Source: Providencia rettgeri
GTDB taxonomy: Bacteria > Pseudomonadota > Gammaproteobacteria > Enterobacterales > Enterobacteriaceae
DNA length: 64,000 nt
Assembly: GCF_041075285.1 (NCBI RefSeq)
Contig: NZ_CP163512.1
Location: 4,286,955-4,350,954, forward strand
Direction of reading: 5' to 3'
A program made the position numbers and the translations under genes. How positions within the stretch are numbered: the stretch's first letter is position 1; every line of letters begins with the position of its first letter. The notes beneath the pieces are model-generated. The model saw only the letters and a program-made list of their open reading frames with translations. It ran no database searches and was not told the DNA's origin. Shown piece after piece: positions 19,220-28,551 of the stretch.

Positions 19220-19347
19220 AATACTCTTCATATTTCGAATTGTAGGGGTGTTGGCTGCGTTTGCTAACCCTAGTCACATACTAGTGTATGCTCCTAGGGC
19301 TTAGCGTCACTTGCCGCCTACCTACAATCCGAACTATTTTGAGTATT
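19220..19347. repeat. ERIC (IRU) element, full length, directly after trpR
   Basis: 128 bp from the base after the trpR stop codon. Ends are AATACTCTTCATATTTCG and CGAACTATTTTGAGTATT; the central palindrome surrounds CACATACTAGTGTATGCTCC. It is the first and only complete unit of the array that follows. Confidence 0.85.
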
Positions 19348-19780
19348 TATATTTTCGTACTATCCTCGTTAGTCGCCTAGTCACAGCACGAATTATTTAG
19401 AATATTAATACTCTTCATATTTCGAATTGTAGGGGTGAATACCTACAATCCGAACTATTTTGAGTATTTATATTTTCGTACTATCCTCGCTGGTCGCCTA
19501 GCCACAGTACGAATTATTTAGAATATTAATATTTTTTATATTTTCGTACTATCCTCGCTGGTCGCCTAGTCACAGTACGAATTATTTAGAATATTAATGC
19601 TTTTTATATTTCGAATTGCAGGGGGGAATGCCTACAATCCGAACTATTTTGAGTATTTATATTTTCGTACTATCCTCGTTGGTCACCTAGTCACAGTACG
19701 AATTATTTAGAATAGTAATACTCTTCATATTTCGAATTGTAGGGGGGAATACCTACAACCCGAACTATATTGAGTATTCG
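19348..19780. repeat. Head-to-tail array of seven internally deleted ERIC derivatives
   Basis: Seven units of about 59-69 bp occur in two types. Type A (19408-19469, 19598-19657, 19718-19780) keeps both ERIC ends, CATATTTCGAATTGTAGGGG and CCTACAATCCGAACTATTTT, but lacks the centre. Type B (19348-19407, 19470-19528, 19529-19597, 19658-19717) keeps the left tip fused to the right half (CTATCCTCGCTGGTCGCC then CACAGTACGAATTATTTAG). The order is B A B B A B A. This array and the full ERIC before it fill most of the trpR-yjjX gap; I see no gene in it. Confidence 0.8.
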
Positions 19781-19802
19781 TATTGTTAGGCTGCCAGTAG
19801 GC

Positions 19803-19830
19803 ATAAAAAAAGTATGGTTTCCCATACTTT
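19803..19830 (-). terminator. Intrinsic terminator of yjjX
   Basis: Stem AAAGTATGG/CCATACTTT (19809-19830) followed on the minus strand by a run of seven T, downstream of yjjX. Confidence 0.8.
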
Positions 19831-19887
19831 AGTGTGAAAAGAGGTTGCACTTTATCCTGCATGCAATTTTAATTATTTTGAGTATAA

Positions 19888-20424
19888 TTAGTCTTCGACT
19901 TGGTTTAGCTCTTTATAAATTTCATGCTTAATGGGAACCAAAGCCAGTATTAAGGCTTGTTGGTAAACGCTGGTACGGGTTAACACACCGTCAGTGAAAA
20001 AGCCAATGGCTCCGCCTTGTTGTTTGATATTATCAATACCAGTCAAAAAGGCCATTTCATCGCCGAGTTCACGACCTTCACGAATACCTGCCAGAATTTT
20101 TTCTGGGATCATAATACTTGCAGAGCGAGATTCCCCGCGAATTTGCTTGTGCTCAATGACAATCCAAGCGAAAGTCATGTCCTCATCAATACCCGCTTCA
20201 ATACCGACCCAAAAGTCTGCTTCTGGGCGAACTTGTCTTGAAGCCATCACGCGTTGTCTAGCGCCTGTACGGGTTTCATTATTACCGATAGGTTGCTGTG
20301 GAACACTGCTATCGACATTAATATCTTCAATTTGATAACTGCCTGGCCCAAATACAGCATCGAAAGCGAGACGGATCGCATTAATCTTGGCAGGGTTAGT
20401 CGTTGCAGCTATAACTTGGTACAT
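19888..20424 (-). CDS. yjjX: Inosine/xanthosine triphosphatase (house-cleaning NTPase)
   Basis: 178 residues with the YjjX/NTPase_I fold signatures [16 protein letters not shown] (N-terminal nucleotide-binding loop), [14 protein letters not shown] and [10 protein letters not shown]. The enzyme hydrolyses non-canonical ITP/XTP. It is divergent from gpmB, with 52 bp between the starts, and sits between trpR and gpmB as in E. coli. The start matches the family N-terminus. Confidence 0.93.
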   Translation of the reverse strand: MYQVIAATTNPAKINAIRLAFDAVFGPGSYQIEDINVDSSVPQQPIGNNETRTGARQRVMASRQVRPEADFWVGIEAGIDEDMTFAWIVIEHKQIRGESRSASIMIPEKILAGIREGRELGDEMAFLTGIDNIKQQGGAIGFFTDGVLTRTSVYQQALILALVPIKHEIYKELNQVED

Positions 20425-20476
20425 TCACTATTTTCCTTTGAACACATACTTCGAAAAGTAATAACGGAACACATCT

Positions 20477-21124
20477 ATGTTACAGGTTTATCTTGTTCGC
20501 CATGGCGAAACTGAATGGAATTTGGCTCGTCGCATCCAGGGACAATCTGATAGCCCTCTGACAGCCACAGGACGATTACAAGCAAGGCAGGTGGCTGAAA
20601 GGATAAAATCAGAAGGTATTACCCATATTATCACTAGTGATATGGGGCGCACACTAGAAACTGCACAAATCATTGCAAGTGTATGCGGATGTGAAATTAT
20701 CACAGAACCGCGCTTACGTGAACTAAATATGGGTGTGTTAGAGCAAAGAGCGATCGACTCATTGACGGAAGAAGAAGAACAGTGGCGCAAAAGTTTGATT
20801 GATGGTACCCGCGGAGGGCGTATACCCAATGGTGAATCTATGGAAGAGCTCTATACACGCATGTTTGCGGCGCTCAATAGCTGCTTAGATTTACCCGAAG
20901 GAAGCCGCCCATTATTAGTCAGCCACGGTATTGCGTTGAGCTTACTCATTAGCCGTATTATGGGTGTTCCCGCTTATTCAGAGCGCCGTTTACGTTTACG
21001 TAACTGCTCTTTATCCCGTGTGGATTACCAAAATAGCCCTTGGCTAGCGAATGGTTGGATTGTTGAAACCGCAGGGGAAGTTGCCCATTTAACGCAACCA
21101 GCATTGGATGAACAGCAGGGGTAA
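20477..21124 (+). CDS. gpmB: Histidine phosphatase family protein GpmB
   Basis: 215 residues with the phosphohistidine motif VRHGETEWN (catalytic His9), GMGVLEQR-like NMGVLEQRAID, and the second catalytic His in LLVSHGIALS. Named phosphoglycerate mutase B, but family members are often general sugar or nucleotide phosphatases, so the physiological substrate is uncertain. It is convergent with rob, and a ~278-bp inverted-repeat element lies in the shared terminator region. Confidence 0.93.
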   Translation: MLQVYLVRHGETEWNLARRIQGQSDSPLTATGRLQARQVAERIKSEGITHIITSDMGRTLETAQIIASVCGCEIITEPRLRELNMGVLEQRAIDSLTEEEEQWRKSLIDGTRGGRIPNGESMEELYTRMFAALNSCLDLPEGSRPLLVSHGIALSLLISRIMGVPAYSERRLRLRNCSLSRVDYQNSPWLANGWIVETAGEVAHLTQPALDEQQG

Positions 21125-21131
21125 TGGTGAA

Positions 21132-21433
21132 AAAGGCGTTTCGAGCTAGGGGTTGTTTATCTTTGATGGTCAATTTTCATTCGAATTAAAGCCATTTAAG
21201 CCAAGGCGAGAGGTTCGCCGCCGAGTGAACTCGGCAAGCACCTCTCAACGCAGCATTAAATGAGAGAAAAGTGCTTTTATCGAACCCGTAGGGCGGCGCT
21301 TAGGGACAATAGTTGATTCAAATCGTCGTCAGTTAGCACGACGGAGACATCGATCCATTTTTTTTGTTATTTCTTAACCTTTTTTAGCGGTAATAATCAG
21401 CAGAAAAGATAAACAACCCCTAGAAACGCCTTT
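21132..21433 (-). terminator. rob terminator hairpin split by an inserted element
   Basis: The two 11-nt arms AAAGGCGTTTC (21132-21142) and GAAACGCCTTT (21423-21433) are exact inverted repeats. On the minus strand the distal arm is followed by T residues, so joined together they would be the rob terminator. They are now separated by 280 bp of repeat element. Confidence 0.6.
21146..21423. mobile_element. MITE-like inverted-repeat element, copy 1
   Basis: 278 bp with near-perfect terminal inverted repeats (CTAGGGGTTGTTTATCTTT and its complement at 21405-21423). Inside is a strong secondary hairpin (GAGAGGT/ACCTCTC enclosing CCGAGT/ACTCGG). There is no open reading frame of note. A second copy lies at 61737-62004. 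The flanking CTAG could be a 4-bp target duplication, as some IS5-family elements make; that family link is inference. It fills the gpmB-rob gap. Confidence 0.75.
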
Positions 21434-21436
21434 CCA

Positions 21437-22351
21437 CTAAGCTGCAACCACGACATCCGTTTTGATAGGGCCATAATAATCAAACGTATCAATATGAGTC
21501 TTCGGATCATCACTGTCAGGTGTGATCTTATGTAAGTCAATACGTTTTAATCGATAATGTTCAATGTCATACCCTGGACGACGGGTTAAATTGAGCTTTG
21601 GCAAATAGACACCGTAGATCTGGTATAAAAACTCTTGCAGAGCATCACGGGTTGGCATGCCGTTAAATGAAAATTTGACATAATTTCCACTTGGTAGCGT
21701 GATACTTGTGTATTGATCCGTATTGAAACTCGCATCTTCAGGTTTCACTGCCGTGGTATAAAATACGGTTTGTTCATCTTCTTTTTCTGGATTATGGATC
21801 GCATGATGCAAACCGAAGACTTCAGAAGCGATAGTCGTAGTGTTATCCAGATAATAGTGCCAAAACGTTTGGCGCATTTTTGAACAAGCGGTTGACCACT
21901 CTTCGAGCGCATATGAGCAGCTTTGCTCTAAGCCAACCAGTGATAGCTCAGGCATTTGCACAAACTCATGATCAATAATGACATGATTATCTAAAATAAT
22001 CGGCGGGCAGATACCCGCAGCGCACCACTCTTCACTGCGCCGATAAAAAGCGGGAGTCAAATTGAACTGCTTTTTAAAGGCGCGGGTAAAGGTTTGTTGT
22101 GAGTCAAAGCGATATTGCAGGGCAATATCTAAAATTGGGCGGCTGGTTAAGCGTAACGCTACTGCCGCACGAGAAAGCCTTCTCGCTCGAATATAAGCCC
22201 CAATTGCTTGGTCTGTGACCTCTTTGAACATTCGTTGTAAATGCCACTTTGAGTAACCGGCTTTTGCGGCGACATTGTCCAGCGAAAGCGGTTTATCGAG
22301 GTTATCATCTATCCAGCGAAGCAAGTCGCGAATAATATTAGTTTGATCCAT
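21437..22351 (-). CDS. rob: AraC-family transcriptional regulator Rob
   Basis: 304 residues, slightly longer than E. coli Rob (289). The N-terminal AraC DNA-binding domain has two helix-turn-helices (SLDNVAAKAGYSKWHLQRMF and ILDIALQYRFDSQQTFTRAF, residues 20-85). The C-terminal GyrI-like effector domain begins at about residue 125. Rob activates multidrug and stress resistance genes of the mar/sox/rob regulon. The position between gpmB and creA is conserved. Confidence 0.94.
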   Translation of the reverse strand: MDQTNIIRDLLRWIDDNLDKPLSLDNVAAKAGYSKWHLQRMFKEVTDQAIGAYIRARRLSRAAVALRLTSRPILDIALQYRFDSQQTFTRAFKKQFNLTPAFYRRSEEWCAAGICPPIILDNHVIIDHEFVQMPELSLVGLEQSCSYALEEWSTACSKMRQTFWHYYLDNTTTIASEVFGLHHAIHNPEKEDEQTVFYTTAVKPEDASFNTDQYTSITLPSGNYVKFSFNGMPTRDALQEFLYQIYGVYLPKLNLTRRPGYDIEHYRLKRIDLHKITPDSDDPKTHIDTFDYYGPIKTDVVVAA

Positions 22352-22529
22352 GTATATCCCCAGCCAATGCGACTTATAGAACAGATATAATCTATCAATG
22401 AATTGCTATTCTATATCAACTTATCTTTTTCGTTTATAGTAAATGAGCTGTATTTGAGAATTAGTTAGAAAAGTGAATAATTAACACTGTCATGGTGTTT
22501 GTTGGTTTAAACTAAATAGGAAACCCAGT

Positions 22530-23006
22530 ATGCGTTTTTCCACATTAAAAAAAATCGTATTTGCGTCGTTGTTAGCGGTGACGGCTGGTTCAGCGCTCGC
22601 TGAAGAAATTGGTTCAGTGGATACTGTGTTTAAAATTTTTGGACCAGACCATAAAATTGTCGTTGAAGCTTTTGATGATCCTGACGTTGAAAATGTCACA
22701 TGTTATTTGAGCCGCTCAAAAACAGGTGGGATAAAAGGGGGATTAGGGCTCGCGGAAGACACCTCAGATGCGGCAATTTCCTGCCAACAAGTTGGTCCTA
22801 TTGAACTTAGCGATCGCGTAAAACGTAAACCAACAAAGGGGCAAGTTGTTTTCCAGAAAAGAACTTCGTTAGTCTTTAAGAAACTGCAAGTTGTGCGTTT
22901 TTACGATCCCAAGCGTAATGCGCTGATTTATTTAACCTATTCAGACAAAATGATCGATGGTTCTCCGAAAAACGCCTTAAGTGCCGTGCCGATTATGCCT
23001 TGGTAA
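22530..23006 (+). CDS. creA: CreA family periplasmic protein
   Basis: 158 residues with a signal peptide ending at GSALA ([20 protein letters not shown]). The mature protein begins [18 protein letters not shown] and contains the family motifs [29 protein letters not shown] (two parts, with Cys) and AISCQQVG. CreA is a conserved exported protein of unknown function; creBCD are absent here, as in other non-E. coli genera. The 3' end is followed by a reversed copy of the terminator-associated repeat and then an intrinsic terminator. Confidence 0.9.
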   Translation: MRFSTLKKIVFASLLAVTAGSALAEEIGSVDTVFKIFGPDHKIVVEAFDDPDVENVTCYLSRSKTGGIKGGLGLAEDTSDAAISCQQVGPIELSDRVKRKPTKGQVVFQKRTSLVFKKLQVVRFYDPKRNALIYLTYSDKMIDGSPKNALSAVPIMPW

Positions 23007-23033
23007 TATAGAGCTAGAGGTAAACGCAAAGGC

Positions 23034-23174
23034 GGAGGTTGTTGACAAAGCGGGAAAAAGCGTGGTTTTTCCCACTTTGTGTTATCAGGCGAAAATCAAT
23101 GTATTGATTTTCCTTATTTATTTTCAAAACCTATCCAACCTGCCGCCAAACATGTTATGTTTGGCAGCCGTCTG
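23034..23174. repeat. Terminator-associated repeat element, copy 2 (reversed)
   Basis: 141 bp in opposite orientation to the other three copies, from GAGGTTGTTGAC to GGCAGCCGTCTG, with the same three internal palindromes. It directly abuts the creA terminator at 23175 on its right; no matching hairpin is visible on its left. Confidence 0.8.
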
Positions 23175-23199
23175 AAAGCACCTAAAAAGGTGCTTTTTT
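23175..23199 (+). terminator. Intrinsic terminator after creA
   Basis: Stem AAAGCACCT/AGGTGCTTT with a 4-nt A loop and a following T-run, between the convergent genes creA and arcA. Confidence 0.85.
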
Positions 23200-23228
23200 G
23201 TGTTGAAATATTAGATAACTAATAATTC

Positions 23229-23945
23229 TTATTCGTCTAAATCACCACAGAAGCGATAGCCTTCACCGTGAATTGTCGCGATGATTTCTGGCGTGTCTGG
23301 TGTCGATTCAAAGTGTTTACGAATACGACGGATTGTGACGTCAACTGTTCTGTCATGTGGTTTTAATTCACGGCCCGTCATTTTCTTCAGTAAGTCAGCA
23401 CGGGTCTGAATTTTGCCAGGGTTCTCACAGAAATGCAGCATCGCGCGGAACTCACTACGTGGTAATTTATAGTGCTCGCCAGCAGGGCTGACTAATGAGC
23501 GACTATTAATATCCAGTTCCCAACCATTGAACTTATAGCTTTCAACGAGGCGACGTTCTTCAGAGCCACCTGCTAAATTCATGGTACGAGACAACAGGTT
23601 ACGTGCACGAATAGTCAGTTCACGTGGGTTAAATGGTTTAGTGATATAGTCGTCAGCGCCGATTTCGAGGCCAAGGATTTTATCCACTTCATTATCACGA
23701 CCTGTTAGGAACATTAAAGCGATGCTTTCTTGTTCACGTAACTCACGTGCGAGTAATAAACCGTTTTTACCTGGTAAGTTAATATCCATGATGACTAAAT
23801 TGATGTCATGCTCAGAGAGGATATTATTCATCTCTTCGCCATCAGTTGCCTCATGAACCACATAGCCTTCCGCCTCAAAGATACTTTTCAGCGTATTGCG
23901 TGTGACAATCTCATCTTCAACAATCAAAATGTGTGGGGTCTGCAT
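23229..23945 (-). CDS. arcA: Aerobic respiration control response regulator ArcA
   Basis: 238 residues. The receiver domain has phospho-acceptor Asp54 ([10 protein letters not shown]) and the conserved Lys (TKPF); the C-terminal OmpR-type winged helix contains [17 protein letters not shown]. It acts with the sensor ArcB, encoded elsewhere, to repress aerobic metabolism under low oxygen. A perfect FNR-type palindrome lies about 260 bp upstream, in line with FNR control of arcA in E. coli. Confidence 0.97.
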   Translation of the reverse strand: MQTPHILIVEDEIVTRNTLKSIFEAEGYVVHEATDGEEMNNILSEHDINLVIMDINLPGKNGLLLARELREQESIALMFLTGRDNEVDKILGLEIGADDYITKPFNPRELTIRARNLLSRTMNLAGGSEERRLVESYKFNGWELDINSRSLVSPAGEHYKLPRSEFRAMLHFCENPGKIQTRADLLKKMTGRELKPHDRTVDVTIRRIRKHFESTPDTPEIIATIHGEGYRFCGDLDE

Positions 23946-25002
23946 AGTTGCTACCTAAGTATTAAAATAAAAATACTGAACTCATAAGCCGTTTCCAGTT
24001 AGGTGGTTATTGATATTGTTCTTCCGGAAAAACACGTTCATGAGTATAAATTTGTTTTGAAATTCAACAGTGACTTTATGTTGCCGTTTCTGGCAAAAGA
24101 CGCCAAAAATGAATCCAAGTATAAGCACTTTCCCAATATTGGGCTGTTAACAGCAATATAACAGCTAATACTGCATTTACCACCTAAAAAACTAACTTTT
24201 GTTGATACATATCAAAATCAATTGTAGCACGTTAACAAAAATTGTTAGGGAGATAATTATATAAATTAACTTGGTGTTTAGATATTGGATAAGCACTTAA
24301 AAATACAGAAGGGAATGAGAGGAGTTCCTGTTTGGGTTTGATATAAAAGCATTAAGTTTCTAACAGGCTAAATATACCACTATTAATCCTGTTCAATTTG
24401 TGACCTAACTCGAATAACGAACGGGTGTTTGGATCGCCAGAAATCCTTTTGAGGGCTCCATATTGGTGAGAATGTGAAAAAAACACTAAAATTGGGTTTT
24501 TATGATATTTAATTAGGAAAACTACCTATTTTATTTTCATTCAATCGTTTTTTTTACAATTAAGAAACATATTGCTTTTCGTGATTTGATTTTTTGATAT
24601 TTAATAAAATCATTAAACTAAGTATAAATAGCTAGCTTTATGATCGATTGGTTTGTTTAACGTTATAAAGACAAAATAACGATAAACTTTTTGTCTTTGG
24701 CGATGAGCATCGCTCTCAACCAGCGGAGGTCGCAAGGGTTTTTTGATTATTTAATGTTCTATTTTAAATAAAAATAGGCAAAAAAATATTTTTCTAATAA
24801 TTTGGCAATGTGTGGTTTTTAAAGCTGACTTTTTTATGTTTAATCTGTTTTTATTCAAACTCTGGCGCTTTATGTAGATAATTTTTAATCAAAAAAAAGC
24901 CATTTTAGCGATGTGCTTTTGCAAATAAATTTGACAATTTATAGTAATTGCTTTAACCGTATAGGGAGAAATCAAATGGATCGAATGAGACAGACAGAAT
25001 TT
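23946..25002. other. arcA-thrL intergenic region (about 1 kb, AT-rich)
   Basis: No convincing gene seen on either strand. The E. coli genes yjjY and yjtD, found at this place, are absent. It contains the arcA upstream region with an FNR site (24202-24215), a structured segment at 24667-24743 (a hairpin AAAGACAAA/TTTGTCTTT, a small GCGATG/CATCGC hairpin, then AACC/GGGTT followed by T residues) that could be part of a small RNA, and the thr promoter with TTGACA at 24931-24936. Confidence 0.5.
24202..24215 (-). promoter_or_regulatory. FNR-type binding site upstream of arcA
   Basis: TTGATACATATCAA matches all ten defined positions of the FNR consensus TTGAT-N4-ATCAA. arcA is the nearest gene; thrL is about 790 bp away in the other direction. 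Confidence 0.65.
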
Positions 25003-25071
25003 ATGCGTAATATCAGCCTGACTATTATTATTACCACCACCACCGTAACCACAGGAAACGGGGCGGGCTGA
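25003..25071 (+). CDS. thrL: thr operon leader peptide ThrL
   Basis: 22 codons reading MRNISLTIIITTTTVTTGNG then AG, matching the E. coli leader in its Ile/Thr run and its GNGAG end. Ribosome stalling at these codons when charged Thr or Ile tRNA is scarce prevents attenuator formation. An in-frame ATG at 24976 with a better ribosome-binding site (AGGGAG, 7 nt spacing) would add nine residues (MDRMRQTEF). I prefer 25003 by homology, because the putative -10 (about 24953-24958) would leave almost no leader for 24976. Confidence 0.85.
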   Translation: MRNISLTIIITTTTVTTGNGAG

Positions 25072-25094
25072 CGCATCCAAAAAATAAAAATGAA

Positions 25095-25130
25095 AAAGCC
25101 CGCATTCCTACCAGATGCGGGCTTTTTTTT
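25095..25130 (+). terminator. thr operon attenuator
   Basis: Stem AAAGCCCGCAT/ATGCGGGCTTT with a following T-run, 24 nt after the thrL stop and just before thrA. This is the classical leader-terminator arrangement. Confidence 0.92.
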
Positions 25131-25155
25131 GGTGTTAATTCAGGAGAGAAATACC

Positions 25156-27615
25156 ATGCGTGTGCTTAAATTTGGCGGTACTTCCGTTGCGAACGATGAA
25201 CGAGTACTGAATGTTGCTGACATCGCTGAAAGTAAATTAGCAGATGGACAGGTGGCTCTGGTGCTGTCCGCTCCAGCAAAAATCACTAACCATCTCGTTG
25301 CAATGATTGATAAAACGGTTGCAGGTCAGGATGTCATCACGCATGTGAATGATGCTGAAATGATTTTTGCGAACTTGCTAAAAGGATTAAAAGAGAAACA
25401 GCCCGGCTTTGAGTATGAAAGGCTGAAAAAACTCACTGAGCAAGAATTTGCGCAAATTAAGCAAGTACTGCATGGTATTACTCTTCTCGGTCAATGCCCT
25501 GATAGCATTAACGCATCAATCATTTGTCGTGGTGAAAAACTGTCGATTGCCATTATGGAATCCGTTCTAAAAGCGCGGGGTCATAGCGTAACAGTAATTA
25601 ACCCAGTTGAAAGTTTATTGGCCAAAGGGCATTACCTCGAATCCACGGTTGATATCAACGAATCAACAAAACGTATTGCTGAACTGAATATCCCAAAAGA
25701 CCATTTCGTGTTAATGGCGGGCTTTACAGCAGGTAATGAAAAAGGGGAGTTAGTCGTTTTAGGTCGTAACGGTTCTGACTATTCTGCCGCAGTATTAGCA
25801 GCGTGTTTACGTGCAGATTGTTGTGAGATCTGGACTGACGTCGATGGTGTCTATACTTGTGACCCGCGCCTAGTACCAGACGCCCGCTTGTTAAAAGGGA
25901 TGTCATATCAAGAAGCCATGGAGCTTTCTTATTTTGGCGCTAAAGTTCTTCATCCTCGCACCATTGCCCCAATTGCTCAATTCCAAATCCCTTGCCTTAT
26001 CAAAAATACCACGAATTTAAGTGCTCCCGGTACCTTAATTGGTGATGGTCAAACCGATGATAGCACCCCAGTGAAAGGGATTACTAACCTGAACAATATG
26101 GCGATGATCAACGTATCAGGACCGGGTATGAAAGGCATGGTGGGGATGGCGGCCCGTATTTTCTCCGTGATGTCCCGTAAAGGTATTTCAGTCGTATTAA
26201 TTACCCAATCATCTTCTGAATACAGCATCAGTTTCTGTGTGCCACAAGGTGAGTTACAGCGTGCACGCGCTGCCCTTGAAGAAGAGTTCTATTTAGAACT
26301 TAAAGATGGCGTGTTAGACCCGCTAGATGTCATGGAGCAACTGGCGATCATCTCAGTCGTTGGTGATGGCATGCGTACATTAAAAGGTATCTCTGCGCGT
26401 TTCTTCTCCGCATTGACTCGCGGTAATATCAATATTGTGGCGATTGCCCAAGGTTCCTCTGAACGTTCTATTTCTGCGGTTATTGCGAATGAGTCAGCGA
26501 CAACAGCGGTTCGTCTTTGTCATCAGATGCTGTTTAATGCAGAACAGGTGATTGAGGCCTTTATTGTCGGTGTTGGTGGAGTGGGTAATGCACTGATTGA
26601 GCAAATTCATCGTCAACAGCAATGGCTAAAGCAAAAGCATATCGATCTGCGTGTGTGCGGTATTGCCAATTCACGAGCAATGTTGACTAATATGCAGGGC
26701 ATTGATCTGGATAATTGGAAAGCGGAATTAGCGCAAGCTAAAGAACCTTTTAGTTTAAGCCGTCTGATCCGTTTAGAGCGCGAATATCATTTCTTAAACC
26801 CCGTGATCATCGATTGTACCTCTAACCAAGAAATTGCTGAGCAATATGTGAATTTCTTAAAAGATGGTTTTAACGTGGTCACACCAAATAAGAAAGCAAA
26901 CACATTATCTATGGATTATTACCATCAGTTACGTGTTGCAAGTGAAACATCAAAACGTAAGTTCTTATACGATACAAACGTCGGGGCGGGTCTGCCCGTT
27001 ATCGAAAACCTGCAAAACCTATTGAATGCGGGTGATGAGCTGGTGCATTTTAGTGGTATTTTATCAGGCTCGTTGTCGTTTATTTTCGGTAAGTTAGATG
27101 AAGGGATGTCACTGTCTGAAGCGACAACACTCGCGAAAGAAAAAGGTTTCACGGAGCCAGATCCTCGTGATGACTTATCGGGAATGGATGTAGCGCGCAA
27201 ATTATTAATTTTAGCCCGTGAAGCAGGGTATAACTTAGAACTACATGATATTGAAGTTGAACCTGTTCTTCCGACGGACTTTGACAGTTCAGGCACAGTT
27301 CCGGAATTTATGGCGCGTTTAGTGCAATTAGATGACCAATTTGCGGTGCGAATAAAAGCCGCAGAAGCAGAGCAAAAAGTGTTACGCTATGTTGGATTGA
27401 TAGAAGAAGGGCGTTGCCAAGTTAAGATTGTTGCAGTAGATGGCAATGACCCACTCTTTAAAGTCAAAAATGGCGAAAACGCATTGGCTTTCTATACACG
27501 CTATTACCAACCAATTCCTTTAGTATTAAGAGGTTATGGTGCAGGTAATGATGTTACCGCAGCTGGTGTATTTGCAGATATGTTACGTACCCTGTCATGG
27601 AAATTGGGAGTTTAA
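25156..27615 (+). CDS. thrA: Bifunctional aspartokinase I / homoserine dehydrogenase I
   Basis: 819 residues from the ATG at 25156 (CAGGAGA 9 nt upstream); a longer frame from 25090 would start inside the attenuator. The N-terminal aspartokinase has [17 protein letters not shown] and two ACT regulatory domains (about residues 315-460). The C-terminal homoserine dehydrogenase starts near 465 with a [12 protein letters not shown] nucleotide-binding motif. It catalyses the first and third steps from aspartate to threonine, feedback inhibited by threonine. The next gene starts 3 nt after the stop. Confidence 0.97.
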   Translation: MRVLKFGGTSVANDERVLNVADIAESKLADGQVALVLSAPAKITNHLVAMIDKTVAGQDVITHVNDAEMIFANLLKGLKEKQPGFEYERLKKLTEQEFAQIKQVLHGITLLGQCPDSINASIICRGEKLSIAIMESVLKARGHSVTVINPVESLLAKGHYLESTVDINESTKRIAELNIPKDHFVLMAGFTAGNEKGELVVLGRNGSDYSAAVLAACLRADCCEIWTDVDGVYTCDPRLVPDARLLKGMSYQEAMELSYFGAKVLHPRTIAPIAQFQIPCLIKNTTNLSAPGTLIGDGQTDDSTPVKGITNLNNMAMINVSGPGMKGMVGMAARIFSVMSRKGISVVLITQSSSEYSISFCVPQGELQRARAALEEEFYLELKDGVLDPLDVMEQLAIISVVGDGMRTLKGISARFFSALTRGNINIVAIAQGSSERSISAVIANESATTAVRLCHQMLFNAEQVIEAFIVGVGGVGNALIEQIHRQQQWLKQKHIDLRVCGIANSRAMLTNMQGIDLDNWKAELAQAKEPFSLSRLIRLEREYHFLNPVIIDCTSNQEIAEQYVNFLKDGFNVVTPNKKANTLSMDYYHQLRVASETSKRKFLYDTNVGAGLPVIENLQNLLNAGDELVHFSGILSGSLSFIFGKLDEGMSLSEATTLAKEKGFTEPDPRDDLSGMDVARKLLILAREAGYNLELHDIEVEPVLPTDFDSSGTVPEFMARLVQLDDQFAVRIKAAEAEQKVLRYVGLIEEGRCQVKIVAVDGNDPLFKVKNGENALAFYTRYYQPIPLVLRGYGAGNDVTAAGVFADMLRTLSWKLGV

Positions 27616-27618
27616 TAA

Positions 27619-28548
27619 GTGATCAAAGTTTATGCACCCGCTTCAATCGGTAATGTTAGTGTCGGGTTTGATGTGCTTGGGGCCGCTGTCTCACCTGCTG
27701 ACGGCTCATTATTAGGCGATTGTGTCACTGTCGAGGAGGCAGAGACTTTTTCGTTAACAAACAAAGGCAAATTTGTTTCTAAGCTACCGAAAAAAATTGA
27801 ACACAATATTGTTTATCAATGCTGGCAACTGTTTTGTGAACGTTTGGGGAAAACCTTAAATGTGGCAATGACACTTGAGAAAAACATGCCCATTGGTTCG
27901 GGATTAGGCTCCAGTGCATGTTCTGTTGTTGCAGCGCTGATGGCGTTGAATGAGTTTGCTGAAAAACCGTTTGATGATACGCAACTACTTGGCATGATGG
28001 GGGAACTTGAAGGGCGCATTTCGGGTAGCGTGCACTACGATAATGTCGCGCCGTGTTTCTTAGGTGGATTACAGCTGATTATCGAGCAAAATGGCATTAT
28101 TTCCCAGCCTGTACCTGCATTCGAAAATTGGTATTGGGTCATGGCCTATCCGGGAATTAAAGTCTCAACGGCGGAAGCTCGCGCGATTTTGCCAGACAGC
28201 TATCCACGCCATGATATCGTCAATCATGGCCGCTATCTCTCAGGGTTTATTCACGCTTGCCATACTAACCAGTCATTATTGGCGGCAACCATGATCCAAG
28301 ACGTGGTTGCAGAACCATACCGTACACAACTACTGCCCGGCTTTGCACAAGCTCGTCAAAATGCGAAAGAAATCGGCGCATTAGCTTGTGGAATTTCAGG
28401 CTCAGGGCCAACATTATTTGCCATTTGCGATGATAAACAGATTGCAGAGAAAATGGCTGCGTATTTGCAACAACATTATATTCAAAATGATGAAGGCTTT
28501 GTGCATATCTGCCGTTTGGATCTCGCCGGGGCAAGGACAATAGGGTAA
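27619..28548 (+). CDS. thrB: Homoserine kinase
   Basis: 309 residues. GHMP-kinase family: the ATP-binding motif [12 protein letters not shown] (about residues 91-102) and the C-terminal [11 protein letters not shown] are clear. It phosphorylates homoserine. The start is GTG at 27619 with GGGAG 8 nt upstream, 3 nt after thrA, so translation is probably coupled. Confidence 0.96.
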   Translation: MIKVYAPASIGNVSVGFDVLGAAVSPADGSLLGDCVTVEEAETFSLTNKGKFVSKLPKKIEHNIVYQCWQLFCERLGKTLNVAMTLEKNMPIGSGLGSSACSVVAALMALNEFAEKPFDDTQLLGMMGELEGRISGSVHYDNVAPCFLGGLQLIIEQNGIISQPVPAFENWYWVMAYPGIKVSTAEARAILPDSYPRHDIVNHGRYLSGFIHACHTNQSLLAATMIQDVVAEPYRTQLLPGFAQARQNAKEIGALACGISGSGPTLFAICDDKQIAEKMAAYLQQHYIQNDEGFVHICRLDLAGARTIG

Positions 28549-28551
28549 ACA

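Noticed and set aside
19348..19780. CRISPR array
   Set aside because: Regular ~60-bp repeats are present, but units are contiguous ERIC derivatives with no unique spacers and no cas genes nearby.
22981..23175. Small plus-strand frame across repeat copy 2
   Set aside because: It overlaps the creA end and the non-coding repeat; it is not conserved as protein in the other copies.
24225..24245. ArcA-type direct repeat upstream of arcA
   Set aside because: CGTTA and TGTTA occur 13 bp apart rather than the expected 11, so the match is too weak to call.
25090..25155. N-terminal extension of ThrA
   Set aside because: It would begin inside the attenuator hairpin; the ATG at 25156 has a proper ribosome-binding site and gives the family length.
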